The notes under the pieces are model-generated. The model saw nothing but the letters and a program-made list of their open reading frames with translations. It was not told the DNA's origin and did not search any database. Below, in pieces: positions 47,011 through 54,510 of a stretch of 64,000 bases of DNA. The translations under genes were made by a program, and so were the position numbers. The DNA is taken from contig NZ_JACIJI010000006.1 in the NCBI RefSeq assembly GCF_014199335.1, forward strand, positions 114,826 through 178,825, written 5' to 3'. Position 1 is the first letter of the stretch. Every line of letters begins with the position of its first letter. The stretch is from Stakelama sediminis (GTDB lineage Bacteria > Pseudomonadota > Alphaproteobacteria > Sphingomonadales > Sphingomonadaceae).

Positions 47011-47855
47011 ACCGCGATCCTTGCGGCATCGTGCAAACCAGCCCTGACCCGATCCATTACTCCTGGATCAGCTTTTGCCGAATGTATCACATAGGCGGAA
47101 TAGGAAAACTCCGGACTACCGGGGACCAGGGCCAGGCGGCCTTCCTCCAGATATGAGCGGATGAATCCTTTGCGGAAATAGCCGCTTCCCCCGGTTGCCA
47201 GGATGTAGTCGAGCGCCAGAGGACCGTAGCTGATCGATAACACCGCATTGGGCTGGTCAGGAAAGGCCGCCTGATAACTGGCGGCAAACTCTTCACCCCA
47301 ATCGATTTGCACATGATCTTCAGGTGCCAGCGACGTCGTTGTCGGCGTGGTTCTGGCGAGGACCAACTTCTCTTCGAAAAGCAGTTCCGCGATCACGCCG
47401 GGGCGGCTCGGGGCGGCATAAATGATCGCGAGGTCTAGCGATCCATCCTGCACCTGGCCCATCAGGCGCTCCGACGTGTCGATTTGCGTGCGGATCGCAA
47501 TCTCGGGGCACTCGCGCCGCATCCATAGGAGCCAGTGTCTGAGCAGCGGGCTCCATAGGCTGAGTTCGGCGCCGATGGTCACGACCGTCTCACGTCCGGG
47601 CGGCAAGGCAACAGCGCGCTGGGCGCGCGCCCAGACCTGCACCAGCGTTGAGGCAAAGCGGTGAAACTGTTCGCCGGCAGGCGTGAGCTTTGCCCCCGCT
47701 TTATTGCGGATGAAAACCGGACAATCGAGTTGCTCCTCGAGAACACGGATGCGGGCGCTGACGGCCGTTTGCGTCAGGTTCAGGTTCGAGGCGGCTCCGA
47801 CGAAGCTGCCCGTTTTCACAACCTCGAGAAATGTTCGCGCGATGCTGATATCCAC
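47007..47855 (-). CDS. LysR-family transcriptional regulator
   Basis: A 282-residue LysR protein. HTH: ARTFLEVVKTGSFVGAASNLNLTQTAVSARIRVLEEQL, then VFIRNKAGAKLTPAG, then an effector domain opening with TVVTIGAELSLWSPLL. Its stop overlaps the ferritin-like gene, which is unusual for LysR and suggests that both are made together. A dyad with LysR-type spacing lies 20 bases upstream at 47875. Confidence 0.92.
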   Translation of the reverse strand: MDISIARTFLEVVKTGSFVGAASNLNLTQTAVSARIRVLEEQLDCPVFIRNKAGAKLTPAGEQFHRFASTLVQVWARAQRAVALPPGRETVVTIGAELSLWSPLLRHWLLWMRRECPEIAIRTQIDTSERLMGQVQDGSLDLAIIYAAPSRPGVIAELLFEEKLVLARTTPTTTSLAPEDHVQIDWGEEFAASYQAAFPDQPNAVLSISYGPLALDYILATGGSGYFRKGFIRSYLEEGRLALVPGSPEFSYSAYVIHSAKADPGVMDRVRAGLHDAARIAV

Positions 47856-47874
47856 GCTTCAAAATCCTTGATGA

Positions 47875-47892
47875 GAATATGCAATAATATTC
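47875..47892. promoter_or_regulatory. LysR-type dyad upstream of the LysR gene
   Basis: GAATAT-GCAATA-ATATTC is a perfect 6-6-6 dyad. It contains the T-N11-A spacing typical of LysR recognition sites and lies 20 bases upstream of the LysR start, in the gap shared with a rightward gene at 47985. Autoregulation is the simplest reading. Confidence 0.6.
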
Positions 47893-47984
47893 ACTTGTCG
47901 AATGGGTATAACCGAGAGGATGATCCTTGCTCAAGGAGATTGCGTTTTGAGCCTGCCTGTCGCCCCTATGCAGAGGCTTAACCC

Positions 47985-48347
47985 GTGAAATACGTCAGGC
48001 CAATCCAACCGGATACTGGGCCGACGGCGCTGGAATCGTGGTCCTTGGTTTTGTCCCTCATCGCGGTCGCGCTTGGCTGCTCCGCCGGCCTTGAAAGTTT
48101 CCACGAGAGCGGCGATATCGCGGACGGGATTTACGAGGCAGTCATGCTCTTCGTCTGGGGCGTACCGGCAGGTGCGATAATCGCGGTGCTCCGCGAGCGC
48201 CGTGCCTACCGCAAAGTGCAGAATTCTGCGGCGTATAAGTTTGTGAACCTCGAAAATTTGGGAACCTGGCACGCGTCAAATTCGCGACGCGCAAGACGAG
48301 GTGGGCGGATCAGGCTGCCCCGGCGACGAAATGGTGAACGGCTATGA
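47985..48347 (+). CDS. small hypothetical membrane protein
   Basis: A 120-residue frame with two hydrophobic stretches (SWSLVLSLIAVALGCSAGL; YEAVMLFVWGVPAGAIIAVL) and a basic C-terminus. No recognised family. It is divergent from the LysR gene and ends in an ATGA overlap with the next small frame, which supports it being real. The last 30 Arg-rich residues could be an unselected tail. Confidence 0.45.
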   Translation: MKYVRPIQPDTGPTALESWSLVLSLIAVALGCSAGLESFHESGDIADGIYEAVMLFVWGVPAGAIIAVLRERRAYRKVQNSAAYKFVNLENLGTWHASNSRRARRGGRIRLPRRRNGERL

Positions 48348-48580
48348 AACAGCGAGTTCGTCCGAATCTCCCGCCACCTGCCACGCGTCCTCACGCCCTA
48401 TCAAGGTCCGGTTACTGGTTCGTGTCAGTTCCCTTCGCGTTCCTTTTCGTGAAGCTCATTGTTCAGACCTTCAGTGAGTGGGGGCTTGTGCGCGAGTGTG
48501 ACTGCGTAATGGTCACCCGCGTGGCTCTTCCCTTTGCGCTTTTGATCGTTGCACTTCTCAGGCCCCGAGCAAACATTTAA
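48344..48580 (+). CDS. small hypothetical membrane protein
   Basis: A 78-residue frame starting in an ATGA overlap with the previous gene. Hydrophobic segments are WFVSVPFAFLFVKLIVQTF and VMVTRVALPFALLIVALL. No family is recognised. The coupled start and two membrane helices make a real protein plausible. Confidence 0.4.
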   Translation: MKQRVRPNLPPPATRPHALSRSGYWFVSVPFAFLFVKLIVQTFSEWGLVRECDCVMVTRVALPFALLIVALLRPRANI

Positions 48581-48601
48581 AACACAATTTATTGCTGTAA
48601 A

Positions 48602-48634
48602 TCATGCATAACATTCGTTTGTTTGGATGCATGA
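48602..48634. promoter_or_regulatory. inverted repeat upstream of the peroxiredoxin gene
   Basis: TCATGCAT (48602-48609) and ATGCATGA (48627-48634) are perfect 8-base arms around 17 bases. They lie 43 bases before the peroxiredoxin start, where a regulator could cover the promoter. The arms share the ATGCAT core with the NsrR-type sites further right, but the spacing is different. Confidence 0.45.
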
Positions 48635-48676
48635 GGTGGTGCAAGTTGGCCCGGAAGGAATACCGAAGGAGTCTCC

Positions 48677-49318
48677 ATGGCCATTCAGCTTGGGCAGATC
48701 GCCCCCGATTTTGAACAGAACAGCACGCAGGGCAGTATCCGATTCCATGATTGGCTCGGATCGAGTTGGGGCATTTTGTTCAGCCATCCCAAGAACTTCA
48801 CGCCGGTCTGCACCACCGAGCTTGGCGAAGTTGCGAAGCTTCGCCCCGAATGGGACAAACGCAACGTCAAACCGATAGGCCTCTCCGTAGATCCAGTGGA
48901 GGCGCACCACAAATGGGAACTGGACATTGAGGAAACCCAAGGAGTGGCGCTCGATTTTCCGATGATCGCAGATGCCGATGGTCGCGTATCGGGTCTGTAC
49001 GAGATGATTCATCCCGAGAGCGACCCGACAGTGACGGTCCGGTCAGTGTTTGTGATCGATCCGACCAAAAAGGTAAGGCTGATCCTGACCTACCCGCCCA
49101 GCACAGGTCGCAATTTTGCTGAGATCCTTCGCGCCATCGACAGCCTTCAACTCACCGATGCGCGCAGCATCGCCACGCCGGTAAACTGGATCCCCGGCGA
49201 GGAAGTCGTCATTTCGCCCAAGCTGTCTGAAGAAGAGGCCAAGCGCCAGTTCCCGCAAGGATATCGCACGCTCAAACCCTACCTCAGATTGGTCGATCTG
49301 CAGGCTTCTGGACATTAG
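48677..49318 (+). CDS. 1-Cys peroxiredoxin (Prx6 group)
   Basis: A 213-residue peroxiredoxin. The peroxidatic Cys is in HPKNFTPVCTTELGEV, and the long C-terminal extension (VNWIPGEEVVISPKLSEEEAKRQFP) is typical of the Prx6 group. It reduces peroxides or peroxynitrite in the cytoplasm using an outside thiol. GAAGGAG precedes the ATG. The carbonic anhydrase gene starts four bases after its stop. Confidence 0.92.
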   Translation: MAIQLGQIAPDFEQNSTQGSIRFHDWLGSSWGILFSHPKNFTPVCTTELGEVAKLRPEWDKRNVKPIGLSVDPVEAHHKWELDIEETQGVALDFPMIADADGRVSGLYEMIHPESDPTVTVRSVFVIDPTKKVRLILTYPPSTGRNFAEILRAIDSLQLTDARSIATPVNWIPGEEVVISPKLSEEEAKRQFPQGYRTLKPYLRLVDLQASGH

Positions 49319-49322
49319 GATC

Positions 49323-49982
49323 ATGACCGTTTGCGGATGCCCACCAACGGAAGAGCTTATCGAGGGCGGGCCTGCCAGTCTGTTTGCCCGCAATCGGGCG
49401 TGGGCACAGGCCAAGATCCAAATCGACCCCAAATTTTTCGATCGTCTGGTCGGACAGCAAAAGCCCCACTTTTTCTGGATAGGATGTTCCGACAGCCGCG
49501 TGCCGGCAACCGAGATCGTTGATCTCGTTCCCGGTGAAATGTTCGTGCATCGCAATGTCGCCAATCTGGCCATTGCCGAGGATCCGAATTTTGCGGCTGC
49601 CCTGCAGTTTGCTGTCGAAGCCCTCGGGGTGCGGCACATCATGGTGGTGGGTCACTATGGATGCGGCGGAATTGAGGCAGCCATGGCCGAAGAAACCGCC
49701 GATGCCGTGGGCCAATGGTTGACGCCAGTTCGTGAGCTCTTTCACCAAAACCGAGACGTAATCGCAAAGGATGATCGTCCAGCCCATCGGCTTTGCGAAG
49801 CCAATGTATCGGCGCAGGTCGACGCGCTCGCGAATAACAGCGTGGTCCTGGCTGCTTGGAACCGAGGGATCGAACTGACTCTTCACGGATGGGTCTATGC
49901 CATCGGCGACGGACTTTTGCGGCAGGTCCGCGAGCCTGTTTGCAGGCATGACAACGCCGCTCATTGCGAAGCGACGCCCTAG
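49323..49982 (+). CDS. can: beta-class carbonic anhydrase
   Basis: A 219-residue enzyme. Zinc ligands are visible as Cys-Asp in WIGCSDSRVPATEI and His/Cys in VVGHYGCGGI. RNVANL follows the first motif as in the plant-type beta class. It interconverts CO2 and bicarbonate in the cytoplasm. AGGA lies a few bases before the ATG, and the gene is probably co-transcribed with the peroxiredoxin. Confidence 0.93.
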   Translation: MTVCGCPPTEELIEGGPASLFARNRAWAQAKIQIDPKFFDRLVGQQKPHFFWIGCSDSRVPATEIVDLVPGEMFVHRNVANLAIAEDPNFAAALQFAVEALGVRHIMVVGHYGCGGIEAAMAEETADAVGQWLTPVRELFHQNRDVIAKDDRPAHRLCEANVSAQVDALANNSVVLAAWNRGIELTLHGWVYAIGDGLLRQVREPVCRHDNAAHCEATP

Positions 49983-50015
49983 GCGCGCAATATCGGTTCG
50001 AACGCGCGCTTTTCG

Positions 50016-50390
50016 ATGGATCACCGCCCTTTGATATTGGCGATCCATGCCTGTCGGCACGCCAGCGCTCCGGATCGGCATTTAGATGCCCGAATAGCGC
50101 TGGCCGTGTTCCCGGCGCTTGGCGAACTTCCCATGCTGTCGACAGGTGTATGGAGGCATTCAGATGGTTCGCGTGTCAGGGCCTTGCGTTACTCTGCATC
50201 ATGCGCTGCAGCGGGCACATTAGTTCCTGCCGGTTGCTGGTTGGAAATTCGTGCCGGAGAGGCCCAGATTATGGAAGACCAAGGTTCGTGGAGCGGGTTT
50301 CATGCACTTGAGGCCATTGCGATCTGCATCGCAGCGTTGCGGGCGCAATTGAACCGGAAAAGCTCCGATACGCATCGCCGGATGCCTTGA
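50016..50390 (+). CDS. hypothetical protein
   Basis: A 124-residue frame. The second half (GCWLEIRAGEAQIMEDQGSWSGFHALEAIAICIAALRAQL) looks like a folded beta-sheet and helix unit, while the first 35 residues look random. A shorter start at an internal ATG is possible. It follows the carbonic anhydrase by 33 bases on the same strand. No family is recognised. Confidence 0.4.
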   Translation: MDHRPLILAIHACRHASAPDRHLDARIALAVFPALGELPMLSTGVWRHSDGSRVRALRYSASCAAAGTLVPAGCWLEIRAGEAQIMEDQGSWSGFHALEAIAICIAALRAQLNRKSSDTHRRMP

Positions 50391-50534
50391 CCGCAGATCA
50401 CCGGGACAGGGAAGCTCGGTTGTGTCAAAGTGTTGCCATGCAAGGAAAACGTTTGACTGAGACCGAGGCCCGCAAGATCGATGCCCTAAATGACCGGGAT
50501 CGAGGCCGGTCAGGGTTGAGGAGAGGGGCCGCGC

Positions 50535-51875
50535 TTGCTCACGCTACGACATTCGAAGTTCGCCGCGTACATGGCAGCGCTGGTCGTCGGGCTGGGGCTT
50601 ATCCAACTCGCCGCCAGTGTTCTGTTCTACCAATCCATCGACAGGCAAACCCTACGAAATGATCATGCCCGGCGCATCGCAGAGCTTTTGGTCGTCAGCG
50701 AGCGTCTCTATCTCCTGGTGCCCGGCCAGACGCCGGAGACGATGAGTACCAGATTTTTGAATGCCGATGTCTCTGAAGACCCGCGCGTAGATCACGGCCA
50801 ATTCAATGACGACCTTTCCGAGATTACCCGAGAAATTGAACGATGGGAACCTGGACTGGCAGGCAAGGCGCTGCGTCTTGCCAGGGTACCAAACGACACC
50901 GGACGGGATGATTTGGTCGGCTCGATCCGGCTCCCAGATAATCGGTGGCTGAATTTTCGTTCGCGGAACATCAGTTCGATGTGGCCTGTAGCGGCGCGGG
51001 CTATTGTTCTCACGATCGTCAGCACGGCTCTGTTGATCTTCGCGGGCCTGACTTTGCTCCACCGGTTGGCGCGTCCGTTACGGAGCCTCGCCAACGCCGC
51101 AGATACTATTGGTGAGGGGAGACAGATAGCAATCGAGGAGAGAGGGCCGAAAGACTTGCGCGGCTTGGCCAGCGCGATGAACCTGATGCAGTCGCGCATC
51201 GCTGGCCTGCTGAGGGAGCAAGCGCAATCTTTCGAAGCGATCAGCCACGACCTGCGTACACCTCTCTCTCGACAGAAGCTTGTCGCGGACCTCCTGGAAG
51301 ATCCTGAATTATCGGCGATGCTGGTCGAGAATGTAGATGAGATGGAAGACTTGTTGGCTTCCCTCCAGCAATTCCTGCGGGCCCAGCATCTGACCGCGCA
51401 AGCGGAACCGATCGATTTGACGAGTTTCGTTCGAGCGGCAATTATACCATTGGGGGAAGCGGTCTCCTTGCGCCATCAGGACGAAGTGACGGTTACAACA
51501 TTCGTTGAGCCTCTTCGCATCAGTCTTGCCTTGCTGCTTGAAAATGCCCAGCAATATGGGCGGCAGGTGGAGATTGGTTTCGGTCAGACAGAGGAAGGGC
51601 GTTGGATCATCTTGATCGACGACGATGGCCCCGGCTTATCTGAGGAGCATTTTCAAGACATTCTCGATCCGTTTTTCAGGCTAGACCAGGCACGGAGCCG
51701 CAACACCAAGGGCTTCGGCTTGGGTATCCCCACGGCGCACCGTCTGATGACCCGCTTCAATGGAGGTTTGTCTTTTGGCAAGTCAGCGTTGGGTGGGTTG
51801 AGGGTCATCGTCACGGTGCCCACTCCTAGTAACCATGATGCTGCAATTCTGAGCGACCGGCAACTGGATCACTAA
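50535..51875 (+). CDS. sensor histidine kinase without an adjacent response regulator
   Basis: A 446-residue kinase. Two membrane segments (YMAALVVGLGLIQLAASVLF; AIVLTIVSTALLIFAGLTLL) enclose a periplasmic sensor of about 120 residues. Then come HAMP, the H-box FEAISHDLRTPLSRQ, N-box LALLLENAQQYG, G1 IDDDGPGLSEE and G2 GFGLGIPTAHR. The start is probably TTG 50535 after a GAGGAGAGGGG stretch. No response regulator is next to it, so its partner must be elsewhere. Confidence 0.88.
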   Translation: MLTLRHSKFAAYMAALVVGLGLIQLAASVLFYQSIDRQTLRNDHARRIAELLVVSERLYLLVPGQTPETMSTRFLNADVSEDPRVDHGQFNDDLSEITREIERWEPGLAGKALRLARVPNDTGRDDLVGSIRLPDNRWLNFRSRNISSMWPVAARAIVLTIVSTALLIFAGLTLLHRLARPLRSLANAADTIGEGRQIAIEERGPKDLRGLASAMNLMQSRIAGLLREQAQSFEAISHDLRTPLSRQKLVADLLEDPELSAMLVENVDEMEDLLASLQQFLRAQHLTAQAEPIDLTSFVRAAIIPLGEAVSLRHQDEVTVTTFVEPLRISLALLLENAQQYGRQVEIGFGQTEEGRWIILIDDDGPGLSEEHFQDILDPFFRLDQARSRNTKGFGLGIPTAHRLMTRFNGGLSFGKSALGGLRVIVTVPTPSNHDAAILSDRQLDH

Positions 51876-51953
51876 CTGGAGGGAAGACCGACAGATTATA
51901 CGGATTATTACGTGGCGTAGCCTCCCCGAGCCGGGACTGTCTCAACCGCGCTG

Positions 51954-53390
51954 CTATCGCGCGCCTGAATGATGCGCTCCATTTTCATTCCACCCGCCAC
52001 CCAGCGCAAGAAACAAAGTAATCTGGTCATCGTTGATCGCGCGTCGATTCTCTGCGGCGGTCCATTCTGCCTTCAGCAGATCTTCTTCAGCTTGCAGAGC
52101 TTCGAACTCTGACACTTTGCCGCCACGGCGTAATTGCGCCATTCTGCTGGCTACGCGCTCTGCTGCTTCGCGGGCGTTCTCGAGGGACTCTTGCTGGACA
52201 AGCCCTGCCGCATAGGAATTGAGCGATATCTCCACTTCCTTGAGCGCATTGAGGACCGCGCCATCGAATTGTGCGAGGTCGGCGCTCTCCTGGGCATTCG
52301 CAGCGGTGATGCGGGCGTGAGCCGCATGGCGGTTGAGCGTCCAACTGATCAGAGGGCCAAGACCGAACCGGTTTGTAAGCGGAGAAAGAAGATCTGAAAC
52401 CGCGCCCGTCGAGCCTGCCGATGCCCCAAGCCTGATGTCCGGATAGAGTGCTGCCGTCTCAACGCCGATGCGCGCGCTCGACGCCGCCAGCTTTCGCTCT
52501 GCCATGCGAATGTCGGGCCGGCGCTTGAGAAGGGCTTTGCCATCTCCGACAGGCATTGGCTGCGAAAGCGAAAGCGGGTGATGGCACGCCAATAATGTAG
52601 CATCGGCTTCATCGGGTGTACGCCCTTCCAGCGCCGTAATCCGGAACAGAGCATTCCTTTGACGGGCCGCGAGCCGCGGCAAGCGCGCTTTGCTCGCCTC
52701 GAGCGGCCCTCTCCTGCGATCCAGTTCAAATGGCGCTGCACGACCATGATTGATCATGATCTGCGTGAGATGGAGTCCCTTCTCCTGTAACGAGATTGCC
52801 TGCTGCAACACGTCGAGCTCGTACCCGCTATTGCAGAGGTCAGCATAGGCCCTGGCCGTCTCGGCCGCAACATTGACCCGTACGAGATCGCGTGCCGCCA
52901 TGGTGGCTTCGCTATCTGCGCTGGCCGCTTCGATACCGCGCTTGAGGCCACCGAATAAATCGAGATCGTAGCTCACGGAAATGCCCGCGTTATAGATCGG
53001 GCGCGCTGGCGGCTGCACATGCTGGAGTTCGGCCTCCGCTGACCTTTGCGCATAGCTGGTCGTGGCATCAAGACTCCCCTGCCCTTCCCTGCTCGCACCG
53101 CGTGCGTCGAGCAACGCAAGGCTTCGCTTCAGATTGGCGTCTGCGATCCGCAGATCCGTGTTGGCGGCAAGGGTTTGGTCGATCAAACGATCGAGCACCG
53201 GATCGTCGTAGAGCTGCCACCATCGATCGGGCAGCGGCGCGGCCTTGGTGACGTCTTTGCCAGACATGAACGCTTCCTGCGCGCCTGGCGAATTGACCAT
53301 GGCGTGTTCGGGGACATGGTAATTCGGACCAACTGCGGTGCAGCCGGATAGCATCAGTATCGAGGTAACAATGATCCTGCGCTTTACCAT
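51954..53390 (-). CDS. NodT-family outer membrane efflux lipoprotein
   Basis: A 478-residue TolC-like protein. The N-terminus has a lipobox (SILMLSGCTAVGPNY). WWQLYDDPVLDRLIDQTLAANTDLRIA and YDLDLFGGLKRGIEAAS are standard NodT blocks, and the second repeat begins near RRPDIRMAERKLAA. It forms the outer membrane exit duct. It overlaps the HlyD-type gene by seven bases and is last in a four-gene efflux operon. Confidence 0.92.
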   Translation of the reverse strand: MVKRRIIVTSILMLSGCTAVGPNYHVPEHAMVNSPGAQEAFMSGKDVTKAAPLPDRWWQLYDDPVLDRLIDQTLAANTDLRIADANLKRSLALLDARGASREGQGSLDATTSYAQRSAEAELQHVQPPARPIYNAGISVSYDLDLFGGLKRGIEAASADSEATMAARDLVRVNVAAETARAYADLCNSGYELDVLQQAISLQEKGLHLTQIMINHGRAAPFELDRRRGPLEASKARLPRLAARQRNALFRITALEGRTPDEADATLLACHHPLSLSQPMPVGDGKALLKRRPDIRMAERKLAASSARIGVETAALYPDIRLGASAGSTGAVSDLLSPLTNRFGLGPLISWTLNRHAAHARITAANAQESADLAQFDGAVLNALKEVEISLNSYAAGLVQQESLENAREAAERVASRMAQLRRGGKVSEFEALQAEEDLLKAEWTAAENRRAINDDQITLFLALGGGWNENGAHHSGAR

Positions 53391-54283
53391 GGCAGGCTCC
53401 TGTGGACGCTGCGGCCATCGTTGCGTGGATGAACGATGACGGTGGCGGTTTGCCCCGGGATCATGCGGACGTTAGGCGGGATCTTGTCGATCGAGATTCG
53501 CACTGGAATACGCTGTGCAAGCCGCACCCAGGTGAACGACGGATTCACGTTCGCCAACTGGCCATCGGCTCCGACGCGCTCACGATCTTCCACGCCTCCG
53601 GCGATGCTCTGGACATGGCCTTCAATCTCGTCTGCTACTCCCATCAGATAGATGCTGGCGGGATCCCCCACACGGATTGCCGGCAACTTGGTTTCCTCGA
53701 AATAGCCCTCAACGCGCATGGATCGGTCGTAGACAAGCGCGAGTGCCGGCTTGCCGGCATTCAGATAGACACCGGGCTGAAGGGACATGTTGGATACGGT
53801 CCCTGCGACAGGTGCCCGCACGAGAGTGCGCTCGAGATTGAATTTGGCTAGTTTCCTCGCCGCCTGGGCCTGCCCAATTCCCGCACGCAATTCTTCAACG
53901 CGAGCCCTGCCCTGTTCGATCGCCTCAGGTGCGAGCACGTCTCGCATGGCCTGATTGCGTCTGTTTTCGCGCACCGCTTGTGCGAGCGCGGCCTGCTGGC
54001 TGGCGAGCGTTGCCGAGGCCTGCTCAAGGGCGAGTTGATAGCGCGGCCGATCGATGATGAAGAGAACATCTCCCTTCTTGACGGTTTGGTTGTCGGCAAC
54101 CCGAACATCCGTAACGAGACCGCTGACATCGGCGGCGACCGGAACCATGTCCGCGCGAACCTTTCCATCCCGGGTGACGGGGTCGATCTGATAGCGCAGC
54201 CAGAGAGCGTAGATACCTGCGAGAATGACCAAGATGACGAGCAAGGTTGCGAGTGAGCGGACAATATTTTGACGATGAAACAT
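53384..54283 (-). CDS. HlyD/AaeA-type membrane fusion protein
   Basis: A 299-residue periplasmic adaptor. An N-terminal anchor (LATLLVILVILAGIYALWL) is followed by a biotinyl-lipoyl half (VAADVSGLVTDVRVADNQTVKKGDVLFIID), a coiled coil and the second half (VRAPVAGTVSNMSLQPGVYL). It links the FUSC-type pump to the NodT duct. ATG 54283 is two bases after the DUF1656 stop. Confidence 0.92.
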   Translation of the reverse strand: MFHRQNIVRSLATLLVILVILAGIYALWLRYQIDPVTRDGKVRADMVPVAADVSGLVTDVRVADNQTVKKGDVLFIIDRPRYQLALEQASATLASQQAALAQAVRENRRNQAMRDVLAPEAIEQGRARVEELRAGIGQAQAARKLAKFNLERTLVRAPVAGTVSNMSLQPGVYLNAGKPALALVYDRSMRVEGYFEETKLPAIRVGDPASIYLMGVADEIEGHVQSIAGGVEDRERVGADGQLANVNPSFTWVRLAQRIPVRISIDKIPPNVRMIPGQTATVIVHPRNDGRSVHRSLPW

Positions 54284-54285
54284 GA

Positions 54286-54510
54286 TCAGGGAGCCAGGAA
54301 CGAAGTGAGGAATGCGTCGCCCAGAGCGCTGAGCGCCCACCACAAGACGACGAATAGGGCGAATTCCAAAAGGCTGGGGTGCCAGAGAAGCCGGTAGAGC
54401 GGCAGCCGCTGTAACGGCATGCGTATGAGATAGACGAGCATCACAGCAAGGACGGCCCAGACGAGCGCCGCAGGCATGTAGACGCCAAGAATGTGAATTT
54501 CCTCGATCAC
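54286..54510 (-). CDS. DUF1656 (AaeX-like) small membrane protein
   Basis: A 74-residue protein beginning IEEIHILGVYMP, the DUF1656 signature, with two membrane helices (ALVWAVLAVMLVYLI; LLEFALFVVLWWALSAL). Such proteins accompany AaeB-type pumps. It overlaps the FUSC gene by four bases. Confidence 0.9.
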   Translation of the reverse strand: MIEEIHILGVYMPAALVWAVLAVMLVYLIRMPLQRLPLYRLLWHPSLLEFALFVVLWWALSALGDAFLTSFLAP

